A stretch of 64,000 nt of DNA from Dietzia sp032248695 (lineage in GTDB: Bacteria; Actinomycetota; Actinomycetes; Mycobacteriales; Mycobacteriaceae), in contig NZ_JAVHXC010000001.1 of assembly GCF_032248695.1 (NCBI RefSeq), forward strand, positions 62,001 through 126,000, written 5' to 3'. The notes under the pieces are model-generated. The model had not been told where the DNA came from. It was given only the letters and a program-made list of their open reading frames with translations, and ran no database searches. The stretch's first letter is position 1, and the number at the start of each line of letters is the position of its first letter. Below, one piece after another: positions 32,921 through 41,306 of the stretch. The translations under genes and the position numbers were made by a program.

Positions 32921-33124
32921 ATGGAGACGACGTTCGACTTCAGCTCGGAGGACTCCCCCGTCGACAGACTGGCCGCCATCGCGCGCGCCAAGGCCGAGAT
33001 CGCCCGCGAGGAGGCCGCCGCGGTGCGGTTCGCCCGGGTGCACGGGTTGAGCTGGGCGGAGATCGGCACGGTCCTGGGCGTGAGCAGGCAGGCGCTGCAC
33101 AAGCGATTCGGAAGGACGGCCTGA
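32921..33124 (+). CDS. Small helix-turn-helix regulator
   Basis: A 67-residue protein whose C-terminal half is a helix-turn-helix of sigma-70-region-4/HTH-23 type: LSWAEIGTVLGVSRQALHKRFG. The N-terminal half is an acidic/helical stretch (RLAAIARAKAEIAREEAAA) likely to mediate dimerisation. The ATG at 32921 follows GATGAGG; an upstream TTG at 32900 would start inside the -10 element. The promoter carries two identical palindromes, so autoregulation is expected. It is 7 bases upstream of the FUSC-family gene and probably controls it, and perhaps the divergent ABC-F gene. Confidence 0.8.
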   Translation: METTFDFSSEDSPVDRLAAIARAKAEIAREEAAAVRFARVHGLSWAEIGTVLGVSRQALHKRFGRTA

Positions 33125-33131
33125 GGAATAC

Positions 33132-34907
33132 ATGGCGAGGACGCGAACCCGAGAACTACTGCGACCACTCGTCACGTTGGCCCCGAGTCCTCCGCGGCTG
33201 CCCAATGCGACCAAGGCGGGGCTCACGGTCCTGCTGTGCCTGGCGGTCCCCATGCTGTTCGGGCGCCTCGACCTGGGCCTGCTCACCGTCACCGGGACGT
33301 TCGCCGTCCTCTACGCCCCCGCCGCGCCGCTGCGTCGTCGCGCCGCGACCGTCGCCGGCATCGGACTGGGCCTGGTCGCCGCCACCTCCCTCGGCGCCCT
33401 CACCGCCGGTTCCCACCTCGCCTTTGCCGTCACCGCGGTGCTCCTGGCGACCGTCACCGCCGGGATGTGCCTGGCGCTGCGCGTCGGGCCACCCGGGTCC
33501 TACTTCCTCGTCCTGACCGCCGGGATCGCGTACCTGCTGGTCGGCGAGCACGGCACCGAACCCGTCCTCGTCCCGGCCATGACCGCGGTCGGTGCCGTCG
33601 TCGCGTGGCTGGTGACCATGGCGGACCTCCTCCCCGATCCCCGCCGGCCGGAACGCCGAGCCGTGCGCCGCGCCCGGGACGCGGTCGCGGCCTACGCGGC
33701 CACCGAGCCGGGACCCGACAGTCGACCGCTGCACCGCGCCGCGGCCCACGCGCTCGCCGACGCCGAAGAGGCCGTGTCCGAGGGGATGTGGACCGCCTCC
33801 GGGTCGATCAACTCCGAGCTCGCCGCGGCCCGCCGCGAGTACGACGCCCGCGCAGCGCGGGCGAGCCGGCACATCGTGCCCGGCGACGACCCCGCCTGGG
33901 ATCCCCGCAATCCCGACGCCGGCCGGTGGCTCGAGGGGGACCCCGGGTCCGCGGAGGTGGAGATGCCGTCCGCCTCCGCGGCCGAGCGGGCCGGACGCGA
34001 GCTCGCCCGCGACGAGCGCAGACACATCGGGTCGCTGCGACGCCGGCTGCGGAGCGGACTGCGGTGGCCCGGGGAGCCGTGGTCGGTGGCGGCCTCGGTG
34101 GGGATCGCCACCGCGGTGTCGATCGCCCTGCTCACCCTGCTGGCCGGATCCGACCAGCCGCACCTGTACTGGGTGATCGCCTTCTCCGCCCTCGTCCTGC
34201 ACCAGGGCGGGCCCCGTCAGGCACGGACCCACCGGGCGCTGCACCGGCTGACCGGAACCGTCGCGGGGCTCGGGCTGTTCCTGCTGATCGCCCTGGCGCA
34301 CCCGTCGGGGTGGTGGCTCATCGCACTGATCGTCGTCCTGCAGTTCACCATCGAACTGCTGGTCACCCGGAACTACGGTCTGGCGGTCACGCTCATCACC
34401 CCGCTCGCCCTGCTCATCGCCACGGGCGGGGACGTGCCGGAGCAGCCGCTGCCGTTGGTCGGCGAGCGCCTCCTCGACACGGTCGTGGGTGTGCTCGTCG
34501 CCCTGGGCGTCCTGTGGGGACCGGGCCGCCGGGCGCATCACCGGGCCGTCCGCGCCGACACCCGGCGTGTCCTCCGCGAGATCGCCGAGTACACGCGAGG
34601 CGTCGAGCAGGCCCCTGACGAGCCGACACTGGCGTCGGCGCTGCGCGACCTCAACGGCAGCAACTCGCTGCTGATCGCGGACGGGCACGGTGATGGCCCC
34701 GAGTCGCGGACCGCGGACGCTGTCACCTACGCCGGGTACCTCATGCTGGGCGCACGCGACCGTGACGCCGTCACGGGCACGGCCGAGGAGTGGGCGGGCC
34801 TCGCCGACCTGGAGCTGCCCTCCGGGTGGCGGCCCGCCGCGCCCGACCATCCCGCCGACGCGCGGATCCGCGAGCAGTGCCGACGGGTGGGCGCCGGACT
34901 CGGCTGA
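33132..34907 (+). CDS. FUSC-family (aromatic acid exporter-like) membrane protein
   Basis: A 591-residue protein with the two-block FUSC architecture: a membrane block of about six helices (residues 25-170), a cytoplasmic helical region of about 140 residues rich in Arg/Glu, then a second membrane block (about residues 315-450) and a C-terminal soluble region of about 130 residues. WSVAASVGIATAVSIAL and QPHLYWVIAFSALVLHQGG are typical of the second block. Relatives include fusaric acid and aromatic-acid efflux pumps. It directly follows the small HTH regulator, so exporting a toxic organic acid or drug is a reasonable guess. Confidence 0.85.
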   Translation: MARTRTRELLRPLVTLAPSPPRLPNATKAGLTVLLCLAVPMLFGRLDLGLLTVTGTFAVLYAPAAPLRRRAATVAGIGLGLVAATSLGALTAGSHLAFAVTAVLLATVTAGMCLALRVGPPGSYFLVLTAGIAYLLVGEHGTEPVLVPAMTAVGAVVAWLVTMADLLPDPRRPERRAVRRARDAVAAYAATEPGPDSRPLHRAAAHALADAEEAVSEGMWTASGSINSELAAARREYDARAARASRHIVPGDDPAWDPRNPDAGRWLEGDPGSAEVEMPSASAAERAGRELARDERRHIGSLRRRLRSGLRWPGEPWSVAASVGIATAVSIALLTLLAGSDQPHLYWVIAFSALVLHQGGPRQARTHRALHRLTGTVAGLGLFLLIALAHPSGWWLIALIVVLQFTIELLVTRNYGLAVTLITPLALLIATGGDVPEQPLPLVGERLLDTVVGVLVALGVLWGPGRRAHHRAVRADTRRVLREIAEYTRGVEQAPDEPTLASALRDLNGSNSLLIADGHGDGPESRTADAVTYAGYLMLGARDRDAVTGTAEEWAGLADLELPSGWRPAAPDHPADARIREQCRRVGAGLG

Positions 34908-34951
34908 GCCGGCCCGCCGCTGCCCCTACCCCACGCCGCTCCCGGCGCGGC

Positions 34952-35413
34952 TCAGCCCGCGGCGGGGACGGTGGCGGCGGCACCCCGGGCGCCGTCGGGG
35001 CGGTCGACGTTCTGGAGTCGCAGCTGGCCGCGGGCCAGCACCTTCCCCGTCTCGGACTGGGTGATGACGACGTCCCAGAGCTGCTGACCGCGGCCCTGGA
35101 ACAGCGCTTCGGCGGTCACCTCGACCCGCCCGCCGGTGGACGCGCGCAGGAAGTCGGTCCCGTTGTGGACCCCCACCGCGATCTGGCCCCGGTCGGCGAC
35201 GGCGAACCCGGCACCCGCCCCGCCGGCGGACTCGACGATGCTCGCGTACACGCCGCCGTGCACCGTCCCCCAGTCGGTGAGATGGTCGGCGCCCAGGTCC
35301 GCGTGCCCGCGCAGTGACGTGGCGCTCACCTCGTCCACGACGAGGCCGGAGACGCGGACGAACGTGCTCGCGGCCGGGGACGAGGCGTCGGGGAACTCAC
35401 GCGGATCGGTCAT
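34952..35413 (-). CDS. PaaI-family hotdog thioesterase
   Basis: A 153-residue single-hotdog thioesterase. The catalytic region reads DWGTVHGGVYASIVESAGG, followed by VGVHNGTDFLRAS and the terminal ARGQLRLQN. It is a paralogue of the gene at 12381 and shares the TVHGGVY / NGTDFLRA cores. The start is ambiguous: ATG at 35413 (MTDPREF) is used; a GTG at 35428 directly after the upstream gene's stop would add five residues. It is transcribed after the DrrC/UvrA-like gene, 16 bases downstream. Confidence 0.85.
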   Translation of the reverse strand: MTDPREFPDASSPAASTFVRVSGLVVDEVSATSLRGHADLGADHLTDWGTVHGGVYASIVESAGGAGAGFAVADRGQIAVGVHNGTDFLRASTGGRVEVTAEALFQGRGQQLWDVVITQSETGKVLARGQLRLQNVDRPDGARGAAATVPAAG

Positions 35414-35429
35414 GAGGTCTTTGTACACG

Positions 35430-37778
35430 TCACCCGCCGACGTAGCGGGCCAGGTACTCGCCGGTGAGCGTCGAGGCGTCGGCGACGAGGTCGGCCGGGG
35501 TGCCCTCGAACACCACTCGGCCGCCGTCGTGCCCCGCGCCGGGGCCCATGTCGATGATCCGGTCCGCGTGGGCCATCACCGCCTGGTGGTGCTCGATCAC
35601 GATCACCGACTTGCCCGCGTCGACGAGTCGGTCGAGCATGCCGAGCAGGTTCCGCACGTCCGCGAGGTGCAGGCCGGTCGTGGGCTCGTCCAGCACGTAG
35701 ACGTCGGCCTTGTCCGCCATCTGGGCGGCCAGCTTGAGCCGCTGCCGTTCGCCACCCGATAGGGTGGTGAGCGGTTGGCCCAGACGGACGTACCCGAGCC
35801 CCACGTCGCGCAGGCGGAGCAGGATCCTGTGCGCGGCCGGGATGCGCGCCTCACCCGCCGAGAAGAACTCCTCCGCCTCCGCCACGGACATGGCGAGGAC
35901 CTCGCCGATGTTGCGTTCCCCCAGTCGGTACTCGAGGACCTCCGCCTGGAACCGGCGGCCCTCGCAGTCGTCGCACGTCGTGGCGACCCCCGCCATCATC
36001 CCGAGGTCGGTGTAGATCACCCCCGCGCCCTTACAGGTGGGGCACGCGCCCTCCGAGTTGGGGCTGAACAGGGCGGGCTTGACACCGTTGGCCTTGGCGA
36101 ACGCCTTGCGGATGGGCTCGAGCAGGCCGGTGTAGGTGGCGGGATTGCTACGCCGCGACCCGCGGATCGCCGACTGGTCGATCGCCACCACCCCGTCACG
36201 CGGGGAGACCGATCCGTGGATGAGCGAGCTCTTGCCCGAGCCCGCGACGCCCGTCACCACGCACAGCACCCCGAGCGGGATGTCCACGTCCACGCCGCGC
36301 ACGTTGTTCGCGTTCGCCCCGCGGACCTCGATCCACCCGGTGGGCTCGCGGACCGAGTCCTTGAGCGAGGCGCGGTCGTCGAGGTGACGGCCGGTGACGG
36401 TGGCGCTGCGCCGCAGCCCGTCGACCGAGCCCTCGAAGCAGATCGTCCCGCCCTCGGAACCGGCGCCGGGACCGAGGTCCACGACGTGGTCGGCGATCGC
36501 GATCGTCTCGGGCTTGTGTTCGACGACGAGCACGGTGTTGCCCTTGTCCCGCAGTCGCAGGAGCAGACCGTTCATCCGGTCGATGTCGTGCGGGTGCAGG
36601 CCGATGGACGGTTCGTCGAACACGTAGGTCACGTCCGTGAGCGCGGAACCGAGGTGGCGGATCATCTTGACCCGCTGGGACTCGCCGCCGGACAACGTCC
36701 CCGCGGGCCTGTCGAGCGACAGGTAGCCCAGGCCGATCTCGACGAACGAGTCCAGCGTGTGCTGGAGAGACCCCAGCAGCGGGGCCACGGACGGCTCGTC
36801 GAGCCCGCGCAGCCACTCGGCGAGATCGGTGATCTGCAGGGCGGAGACATCGGCGATGTTGTACTCACCGATCCGGGAGGACCGGGCGCCCTCGTTGAGC
36901 CGCGTTCCGTCGCAGTCCGGGCACGTCGTGAACACCACGGCCCGCTCGACGAACGCCCGGATGTGCGGCTGCATCGCCTCCACGTCCTTGGACAGCATCG
37001 ACTTCTGGATCTTGGGGATCAGGCCCTCGAAGGTGACGTTGATGCCGTCGGCCTTGACCTTGACCGGCTCCTTGCGCAGGAGATCGTCCATCTCGCGCGC
37101 GGTGAACTCCCCCACCGGCTTGTCCATGTCGAAGAACCCCGACCCGGAGTAGATGCGGCCGTACCAGCCGTCCATCGAGTACCCGGGAACGGTGATGGCC
37201 CCCTCCGCCAGGGACTTCGAGCGGTCCACCAGCGCGTCGACGTCGAAGTCCGACACGGAACCCCGGCCCTCACAGCGCACACACATCCCGCCGGTGATGG
37301 TGAACTCGGCCTTCTGCCGCGTCCCGTCCGCCTTCTTCAGGGTCCCCACCCCGGACGCCGACGCCACGTTGAACGAGTACGCCTTGGGACCACCGATGTG
37401 TGGCCGCGCCAGCCGGCTGAACAGGATCCGCAGCATCGCCCCCGTGTCGGTCGCGGTGCCCACCGTCGACCGCGGGTCCGACCCCATCCGCTCCTGGTCC
37501 ACCACGATCGCGGTGGTCAACCCCTCCAGGACGTCGACGTCCGGCCGCGCCAGCGTCGGCATGAAGCCCTGCACGAACGCGCTGTACGTCTCGTTGATCA
37601 TCCGCTGCGACTCCGCCGCGATGGTCGCGAACACCAGCGAGCTCTTGCCGGAGCCGGACACCCCGGTGAAGACGGTCAGCCGCCGCTTCGGCAACTCCAC
37701 GTCGACCGAGCGGAGAGTGTTCTCCCGCGCGCCGAGGACGCGGATGATGTCGTGCGTGTCTGCGGTGTGGGTGCTCAT
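35430..37778 (-). CDS. UvrA-like ABC ATPase, DrrC type
   Basis: A 782-residue protein with two UvrA-type ATPase heads: Walker A GVSGSGKSSL and GVAGSGKSSL, signatures LSGGESQRVKM and LSGGERQRLKLA, and Walker B YVFDEPSIGLHPHD and YVLDEPTTGLHLAD. Zn-binding pairs are CVRCEGRG/CPDCDGTR and CPTCKGAG/CDDCEGRR. It is shorter than genuine UvrA (about 950) and matches the class II/DrrC group, linked to resistance against DNA-intercalating drugs. The start at 37778 follows AGGAGACCC. It lies close to the ABC-F/FUSC cluster, which supports a xenobiotic-defence role. Confidence 0.88.
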   Translation of the reverse strand: MSTHTADTHDIIRVLGARENTLRSVDVELPKRRLTVFTGVSGSGKSSLVFATIAAESQRMINETYSAFVQGFMPTLARPDVDVLEGLTTAIVVDQERMGSDPRSTVGTATDTGAMLRILFSRLARPHIGGPKAYSFNVASASGVGTLKKADGTRQKAEFTITGGMCVRCEGRGSVSDFDVDALVDRSKSLAEGAITVPGYSMDGWYGRIYSGSGFFDMDKPVGEFTAREMDDLLRKEPVKVKADGINVTFEGLIPKIQKSMLSKDVEAMQPHIRAFVERAVVFTTCPDCDGTRLNEGARSSRIGEYNIADVSALQITDLAEWLRGLDEPSVAPLLGSLQHTLDSFVEIGLGYLSLDRPAGTLSGGESQRVKMIRHLGSALTDVTYVFDEPSIGLHPHDIDRMNGLLLRLRDKGNTVLVVEHKPETIAIADHVVDLGPGAGSEGGTICFEGSVDGLRRSATVTGRHLDDRASLKDSVREPTGWIEVRGANANNVRGVDVDIPLGVLCVVTGVAGSGKSSLIHGSVSPRDGVVAIDQSAIRGSRRSNPATYTGLLEPIRKAFAKANGVKPALFSPNSEGACPTCKGAGVIYTDLGMMAGVATTCDDCEGRRFQAEVLEYRLGERNIGEVLAMSVAEAEEFFSAGEARIPAAHRILLRLRDVGLGYVRLGQPLTTLSGGERQRLKLAAQMADKADVYVLDEPTTGLHLADVRNLLGMLDRLVDAGKSVIVIEHHQAVMAHADRIIDMGPGAGHDGGRVVFEGTPADLVADASTLTGEYLARYVGG

Positions 37779-37845
37779 CGCGGGTCTCCTCGGCCGGTTC
37801 TCTCCGGGTGCCACGCTAGACCGCGGGCGCGCGGCGGGGAGGGAT

Positions 37846-39558
37846 TCAGCCGCGGTCCTGGTTCAACATCGCGACGGCGTGCAGTTCGGCGAAGCGCTGG
37901 AACTCGTCGTCGTCCCACCCCTCGCGGCCGGTCGCCGCCGCCCACCCGTCGAGGATCTGATGATCGTAGAGGTGGCCGTAACCCTGCGATCCCCCGATCG
38001 CGTTGCCCAGGTCCGCCGTCACCTGGAAGAACGTCAGGACCGGCATGTAGAACATTCCCGGATGGCGCCCCTTGCCGGGCGGCTCGGCCAGCCACGCGGG
38101 GCGGTCGAACAGCAGGTCCGGCGTCCACCACACCACCGGGTCGGTCGCGTGCTGGACGTACAGCACGTGCGGCGGGATCCACGGGCTGTCGTCGTCGCGT
38201 AGCTCGGCCGGGTCCTCCGAGAAGCGCACCAGCAGACCGTCGGCGTACACGGGCTCGGTCACCGGGGTGCCGGGGTCCCGCCGCTCGACCAGCGAGTGCC
38301 AGATGCGGTTGGAGTTGGGCGGGCCCATCCACAGCACCCCGTCGACGGTCGCGCGGATGTCGCGGATGCCCGAGAACGCCGCCTCGCCGGCCTGGGTGCC
38401 CAGGCTCTCGCCGTAGACGTAGAGCGCGGGCCGCGGCAGGCCCGGGGGCAGGGTGTCACGCCACTCCACCACCGCCTCCACGAGCGCGCGACCGGCGGCC
38501 TCGGCCTTCTCGCGGTCGGCGAGGAACGAGATCCAGCTGGGCAGGAAGGAGTACTGCGTGCCCACCGTCGCGACGTCCCCGGCGGAGAGCAGCTCGATCG
38601 CCTGCGCGGCGTGCGGGTTGATCCACCCGGTGCCGGTGGTCGGCACGATCACGACGGACTCCCGCTCCCAGGCCCGGGTCCGGTCGAGTTCGGCCACCAC
38701 GAGGTCGGAGCGCTCCTCGTCCGTGGGCGCGGACTCCAGGCCGGCGTAGGCGCGGATCGGTTCGCGCGCCTCCCGCCCGAGCAGTTCGCTCAGCGTCCGG
38801 CCGCTGACCCCGCCGCTGACGAACCGCCGGCCCTGCAGTCCCAGGTCCTCGAAGTCCACGACCGAGCCCGGGCCGCCGGACTTCTCGGGCTCGGTCGGGG
38901 GTCGCGCGTCGGGGAGGTCCTCGTTGTTCTGCGCGCTGAAGATCTGGTTGGCGGCCTCGAAGAACAGGCGCGGCACCACGCCCTGGACGACGCCCAGCAG
39001 CAGTGCGGCCGCCACCACGACCCCCGCGAGCCGGGCGGTGTACTCCCCGATCCCGAACCGGCGACGCACCACGCGGACGAACGCCCGGTACGCCACCCGC
39101 AGGCCGCGGGCGGCGATGAGCAGGGCGACGAACAGGCCCAGCGCCACCCACGGGATCCGCATGTAGTCCGCCCACGGCGGGCGGGGTGACTCGACCAGAT
39201 CGGAGACCTGGTCCTGCCACCGGATCGCCGTGGCCGTGGCCGTGACGAGGTAGACGACGAGGACGTACGGCGCGGACAGGCGCGCGAACGCCAGCAGCCG
39301 GTCCCCCAGCGCGCTGACGTCGGGGTGCAGGGTGATGCGGGGTGCGACGACGCGCCGCCACAGGGTCCGCAGCGCCACACCGACGCCGTACCCGACCAGC
39401 ATCGACACGCCCGTGACGATGCCCTGGTAGTGCCAGGCGCGCGGCAGCAGCGAGGGCATGAGCGAGACCCACGCCGCGAGCGCGGCGACGACGAGTCCCG
39501 TGACGGACGGCCGCCACCGGTCCCACCACGTCCGCAGGACTTCGCCGAGGGCCCTCAC
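37846..39558 (-). CDS. Membrane-anchored alpha/beta-hydrolase
   Basis: A 570-residue protein of the actinobacterial abhydrolase_9 group. Four to five N-terminal hydrophobic segments (about residues 10-205) precede a hydrolase domain. The nucleophile elbow is YVYGESLGTQAGEA (Ser in GESLG), the Gly-rich turn is VPTTGTGWINPHAAQAIE, and candidate acid and base lie in the C-terminal third (WTPDLLFDRP, YGHLYDHQ). Substrate unknown; esterase or lipid-related action at the membrane is plausible. The GTG start overlaps the stop of the zinc-ribbon gene by four bases (GTGA), so translation is coupled. Confidence 0.8.
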   Translation of the reverse strand: MRALGEVLRTWWDRWRPSVTGLVVAALAAWVSLMPSLLPRAWHYQGIVTGVSMLVGYGVGVALRTLWRRVVAPRITLHPDVSALGDRLLAFARLSAPYVLVVYLVTATATAIRWQDQVSDLVESPRPPWADYMRIPWVALGLFVALLIAARGLRVAYRAFVRVVRRRFGIGEYTARLAGVVVAAALLLGVVQGVVPRLFFEAANQIFSAQNNEDLPDARPPTEPEKSGGPGSVVDFEDLGLQGRRFVSGGVSGRTLSELLGREAREPIRAYAGLESAPTDEERSDLVVAELDRTRAWERESVVIVPTTGTGWINPHAAQAIELLSAGDVATVGTQYSFLPSWISFLADREKAEAAGRALVEAVVEWRDTLPPGLPRPALYVYGESLGTQAGEAAFSGIRDIRATVDGVLWMGPPNSNRIWHSLVERRDPGTPVTEPVYADGLLVRFSEDPAELRDDDSPWIPPHVLYVQHATDPVVWWTPDLLFDRPAWLAEPPGKGRHPGMFYMPVLTFFQVTADLGNAIGGSQGYGHLYDHQILDGWAAATGREGWDDDEFQRFAELHAVAMLNQDRG

Positions 39559-39911
39559 CTCAGCCGCTCGGCCCGGCGCGCGGCGGCGACGAGGTCCTCC
39601 GCCATGCGCTCGAGCTCGGCGGGGTCCTCTCCCTCGGCGATCGCCGTCTGCAGGTCCTCGCACGCGCACCGCAGCTGGAACATGCGGTCCATGAGGTCAC
39701 CCGACTCGGCCTCGGACAACACGACGGTGCCCTCGGGCAGGTCCTGCATCCGCAGCGACCGACGCTGCTCGTAGGCGCGCTGGCGGCAGGAACGCCGGCA
39801 GTAGCGGCGGCGTCGCCCGGTGCCGCCCTCGTCCACGGGACGACCGCACCACGCGCAGGAGGCCTCGCCCCGTCGCGGGGCGGGGTGCTCGGCCCGGACG
39901 TCGGTTTCCAC
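39555..39911 (-). CDS. Small zinc-ribbon protein (Rv2052c-like position)
   Basis: 118 residues. The N-terminal half has CAWCGRPV and RYCRRSCRQRAYEQRR, a four-cysteine zinc-ribbon of the kind found in DNA-binding transcription-linked proteins of mycolata, followed by a helical acidic region. The conserved gene neighbourhood is rbpA-ppm-lnt (M. tuberculosis Rv2050-Rv2052c). It is the first gene of a minus-strand pair with the abhydrolase, divergent from rbpA across 190 bp. Function unknown. Confidence 0.75.
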   Translation of the reverse strand: METDVRAEHPAPRRGEASCAWCGRPVDEGGTGRRRRYCRRSCRQRAYEQRRSLRMQDLPEGTVVLSEAESGDLMDRMFQLRCACEDLQTAIAEGEDPAELERMAEDLVAAARRAERLR

Positions 39912-39963
39912 GGCTCACAGGGTACCCAGCTCGCCCCCGGGGTGGCTCGCCGTGCCCGGACGT

Positions 39964-39991
39964 GGGAACATTTGGGGGTTCCTCTGGCGTT
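39964..39991 (+). promoter_or_regulatory. Possible SigH/SigR-type promoter of rbpA
   Basis: GGGAAC at 39964-39969 and GTT at 39989-39991 are separated by 19 bases, close to the GGAAC/T-N16-19-GTT consensus of stress sigma factors SigH/SigR, which are known to transcribe rbpA in Streptomyces. It lies 110 bases upstream of the rbpA ATG in the 190-bp divergent gap. Confidence 0.4.
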
Positions 39992-40101
39992 GATACGAGC
40001 AGGAACCACGCAGCGTCGTGTCGATCCCGCAGTGATCCGACCGCAGCGCGGTAAGTGACCGCAGTGCGTCGACGCAGACGAACACGGCAGAAGGAGTCCG
40101 C

Positions 40102-40446
40102 ATGGCAGATCGAGTCCTCAGGGGCAGCCGCCTCGGAGCGGTGAGCTACGAGACCGACCGGGACCACGACCTCGCGCCCCGTCGCATGGCCCGGTACCAG
40201 ACGCCGAACGGTGAGGTCTACGAGGTGCCGTTCGCCGATGATGCCGAGATCCCCGGCACCTGGATGTGCAAGAACGGCCAGGAGGGCCAGCTCATCGACG
40301 GCCCCGCCGTCGAGGTGAAGAAGGGCAAGCCGCCGCGTACCCACTGGGACATGCTGCTCGAGCGGCGTTCCCTGGAGGAGCTCGAGGAGCTTCTCAAGGA
40401 GCGGATGGACCTGCTCAAGAAGCGGCGCCGCGCCGGCGCTCGCTGA
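40102..40446 (+). CDS. rbpA: RNA polymerase-binding protein RbpA
   Basis: An essential actinobacterial transcription factor of 114 residues that binds RNA polymerase and group 1/2 sigma factors and stabilises open complexes. The N-terminal tail MADRVLRGSRLGAVSYETDRDHD, core domain with GEVYEVPFADDAEIPGTWMC, and sigma-interaction helix near the C-terminus (RRSLEELEELLKERMDLLKKRR) match the family. The zinc-site of some relatives is reduced here to one visible Cys (TWMCKNG). AGAAGGAG precedes the ATG. It has its own terminator and a possible stress promoter. Confidence 0.97.
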   Translation: MADRVLRGSRLGAVSYETDRDHDLAPRRMARYQTPNGEVYEVPFADDAEIPGTWMCKNGQEGQLIDGPAVEVKKGKPPRTHWDMLLERRSLEELEELLKERMDLLKKRRRAGAR

Positions 40447-40461
40447 GTCCCCGGGTGGCGT

Positions 40462-40503
40462 GAACGCCCCGGTCCCCTTCTCGTGGAGGGGGCCGGGGCG
40501 TTC
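40462..40503. terminator. Terminator between rbpA and ppm
   Basis: An 11-bp stem GAACGCCCCGG (40462-40472) pairs with 40493-40503 and continues inward as CCCC/GGGG with a short loop. It lies between the convergent rbpA and ppm genes and is likely bidirectional. Confidence 0.8.
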
Positions 40504-40526
40504 GTCGTCGAAAAAGGGGGTGCCGC

Positions 40527-41306
40527 TCAGCGCCCGAGGAGTGCCCGCAGCTGCGCGCGGCGCTTCTCCCAGCCCCACCGGGCCACGTTGACGGCGGCCT
40601 CGCGGAAGATCGACTCACTCATCTTGGACTGGCCCACCGTGCGCTCGGTGAACGTGATGGGCACCTCGACCACGCGGCGCCCGTTGTTCAGCAGTCGCCA
40701 GGTCATGTCGATCTGGAAGCAGTAGCCCTTGGACTCGATGGTGTCCAGGTCGAGTTCGGCCAGGGCGTCGGCGCGGTAGGCGCGGTAGCCGGCCGTGATG
40801 TCCCTGATGCCGACCCCCAGCATGATGCGGGAGTAGATGTTGCCGCCGCGGGAGATGACGTGGCGCTGCCACGGCCAGTTGACCACGGAGCCGCCGGCGA
40901 CGTAGCGGGAGCCGATCGCCAGGTCGGCGCCACCGTCGACGGCCTCGAGCATGGCGGGCAGGCGCTCGGGCGGGTGGCTGCCGTCGGCGTCCATCTCCAC
41001 CAGCACGGTGTGGCCGCGCTCGAGTCCCCAGCGGAACCCGGCGATGTAGGCGGCGCCGAGGCCCTGCTTGCCGGTGCGGTGCAGGACGGAGATGCGGCCG
41101 CGGGGGTCGTCCGCGGCGAGCCGGTCGGCGACCTCGCCGGTGCCGTCGGGGCTGTTGTCGTCGGCGATGAGGACCGACACCTCGGGCGCGGCGGCGAGCA
41201 GGCGCTCCACGACGCCGGGCAGGTTGTCCCGTTCGTCGTAGGTGGGGATGATCACCAGCGTGCGCGCGGACGGCACGCGACCGCCCGGCGTCGTCGGTTC
41301 GGTCAC
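40527..41306 (-). CDS. ppm: Polyprenol monophosphomannose synthase
   Basis: A GT2 glycosyltransferase transferring mannose from GDP-mannose to polyprenol phosphate on the cytoplasmic membrane face, supplying donors for lipomannan, lipoarabinomannan and glycoprotein assembly. The nucleotide-binding start VIIPTYDERDNLPGVVERLL, ADDNSPDGTGE, and the DXD-type metal motif EMDADGSHPP are visible, with GSRYVAGGSVVNWPW and GYRAYR downstream. Length is 259 residues. The GTG start at 41306 is immediately next to the lnt stop. In M. tuberculosis this is domain 2 of a single fused Ppm1; here it is separate. Confidence 0.95.
   Translation of the reverse strand: MTEPTTPGGRVPSARTLVIIPTYDERDNLPGVVERLLAAAPEVSVLIADDNSPDGTGEVADRLAADDPRGRISVLHRTGKQGLGAAYIAGFRWGLERGHTVLVEMDADGSHPPERLPAMLEAVDGGADLAIGSRYVAGGSVVNWPWQRHVISRGGNIYSRIMLGVGIRDITAGYRAYRADALAELDLDTIESKGYCFQIDMTWRLLNNGRRVVEVPITFTERTVGQSKMSESIFREAAVNVARWGWEKRRAQLRALLGR

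Noticed and set aside
35775..38621. Long plus-strand open frame of 948 codons
   Set aside because: It is antisense to the UvrA-like ATPase and abhydrolase genes, whose motifs are unmistakable; the frame is open only because of high GC at third positions.
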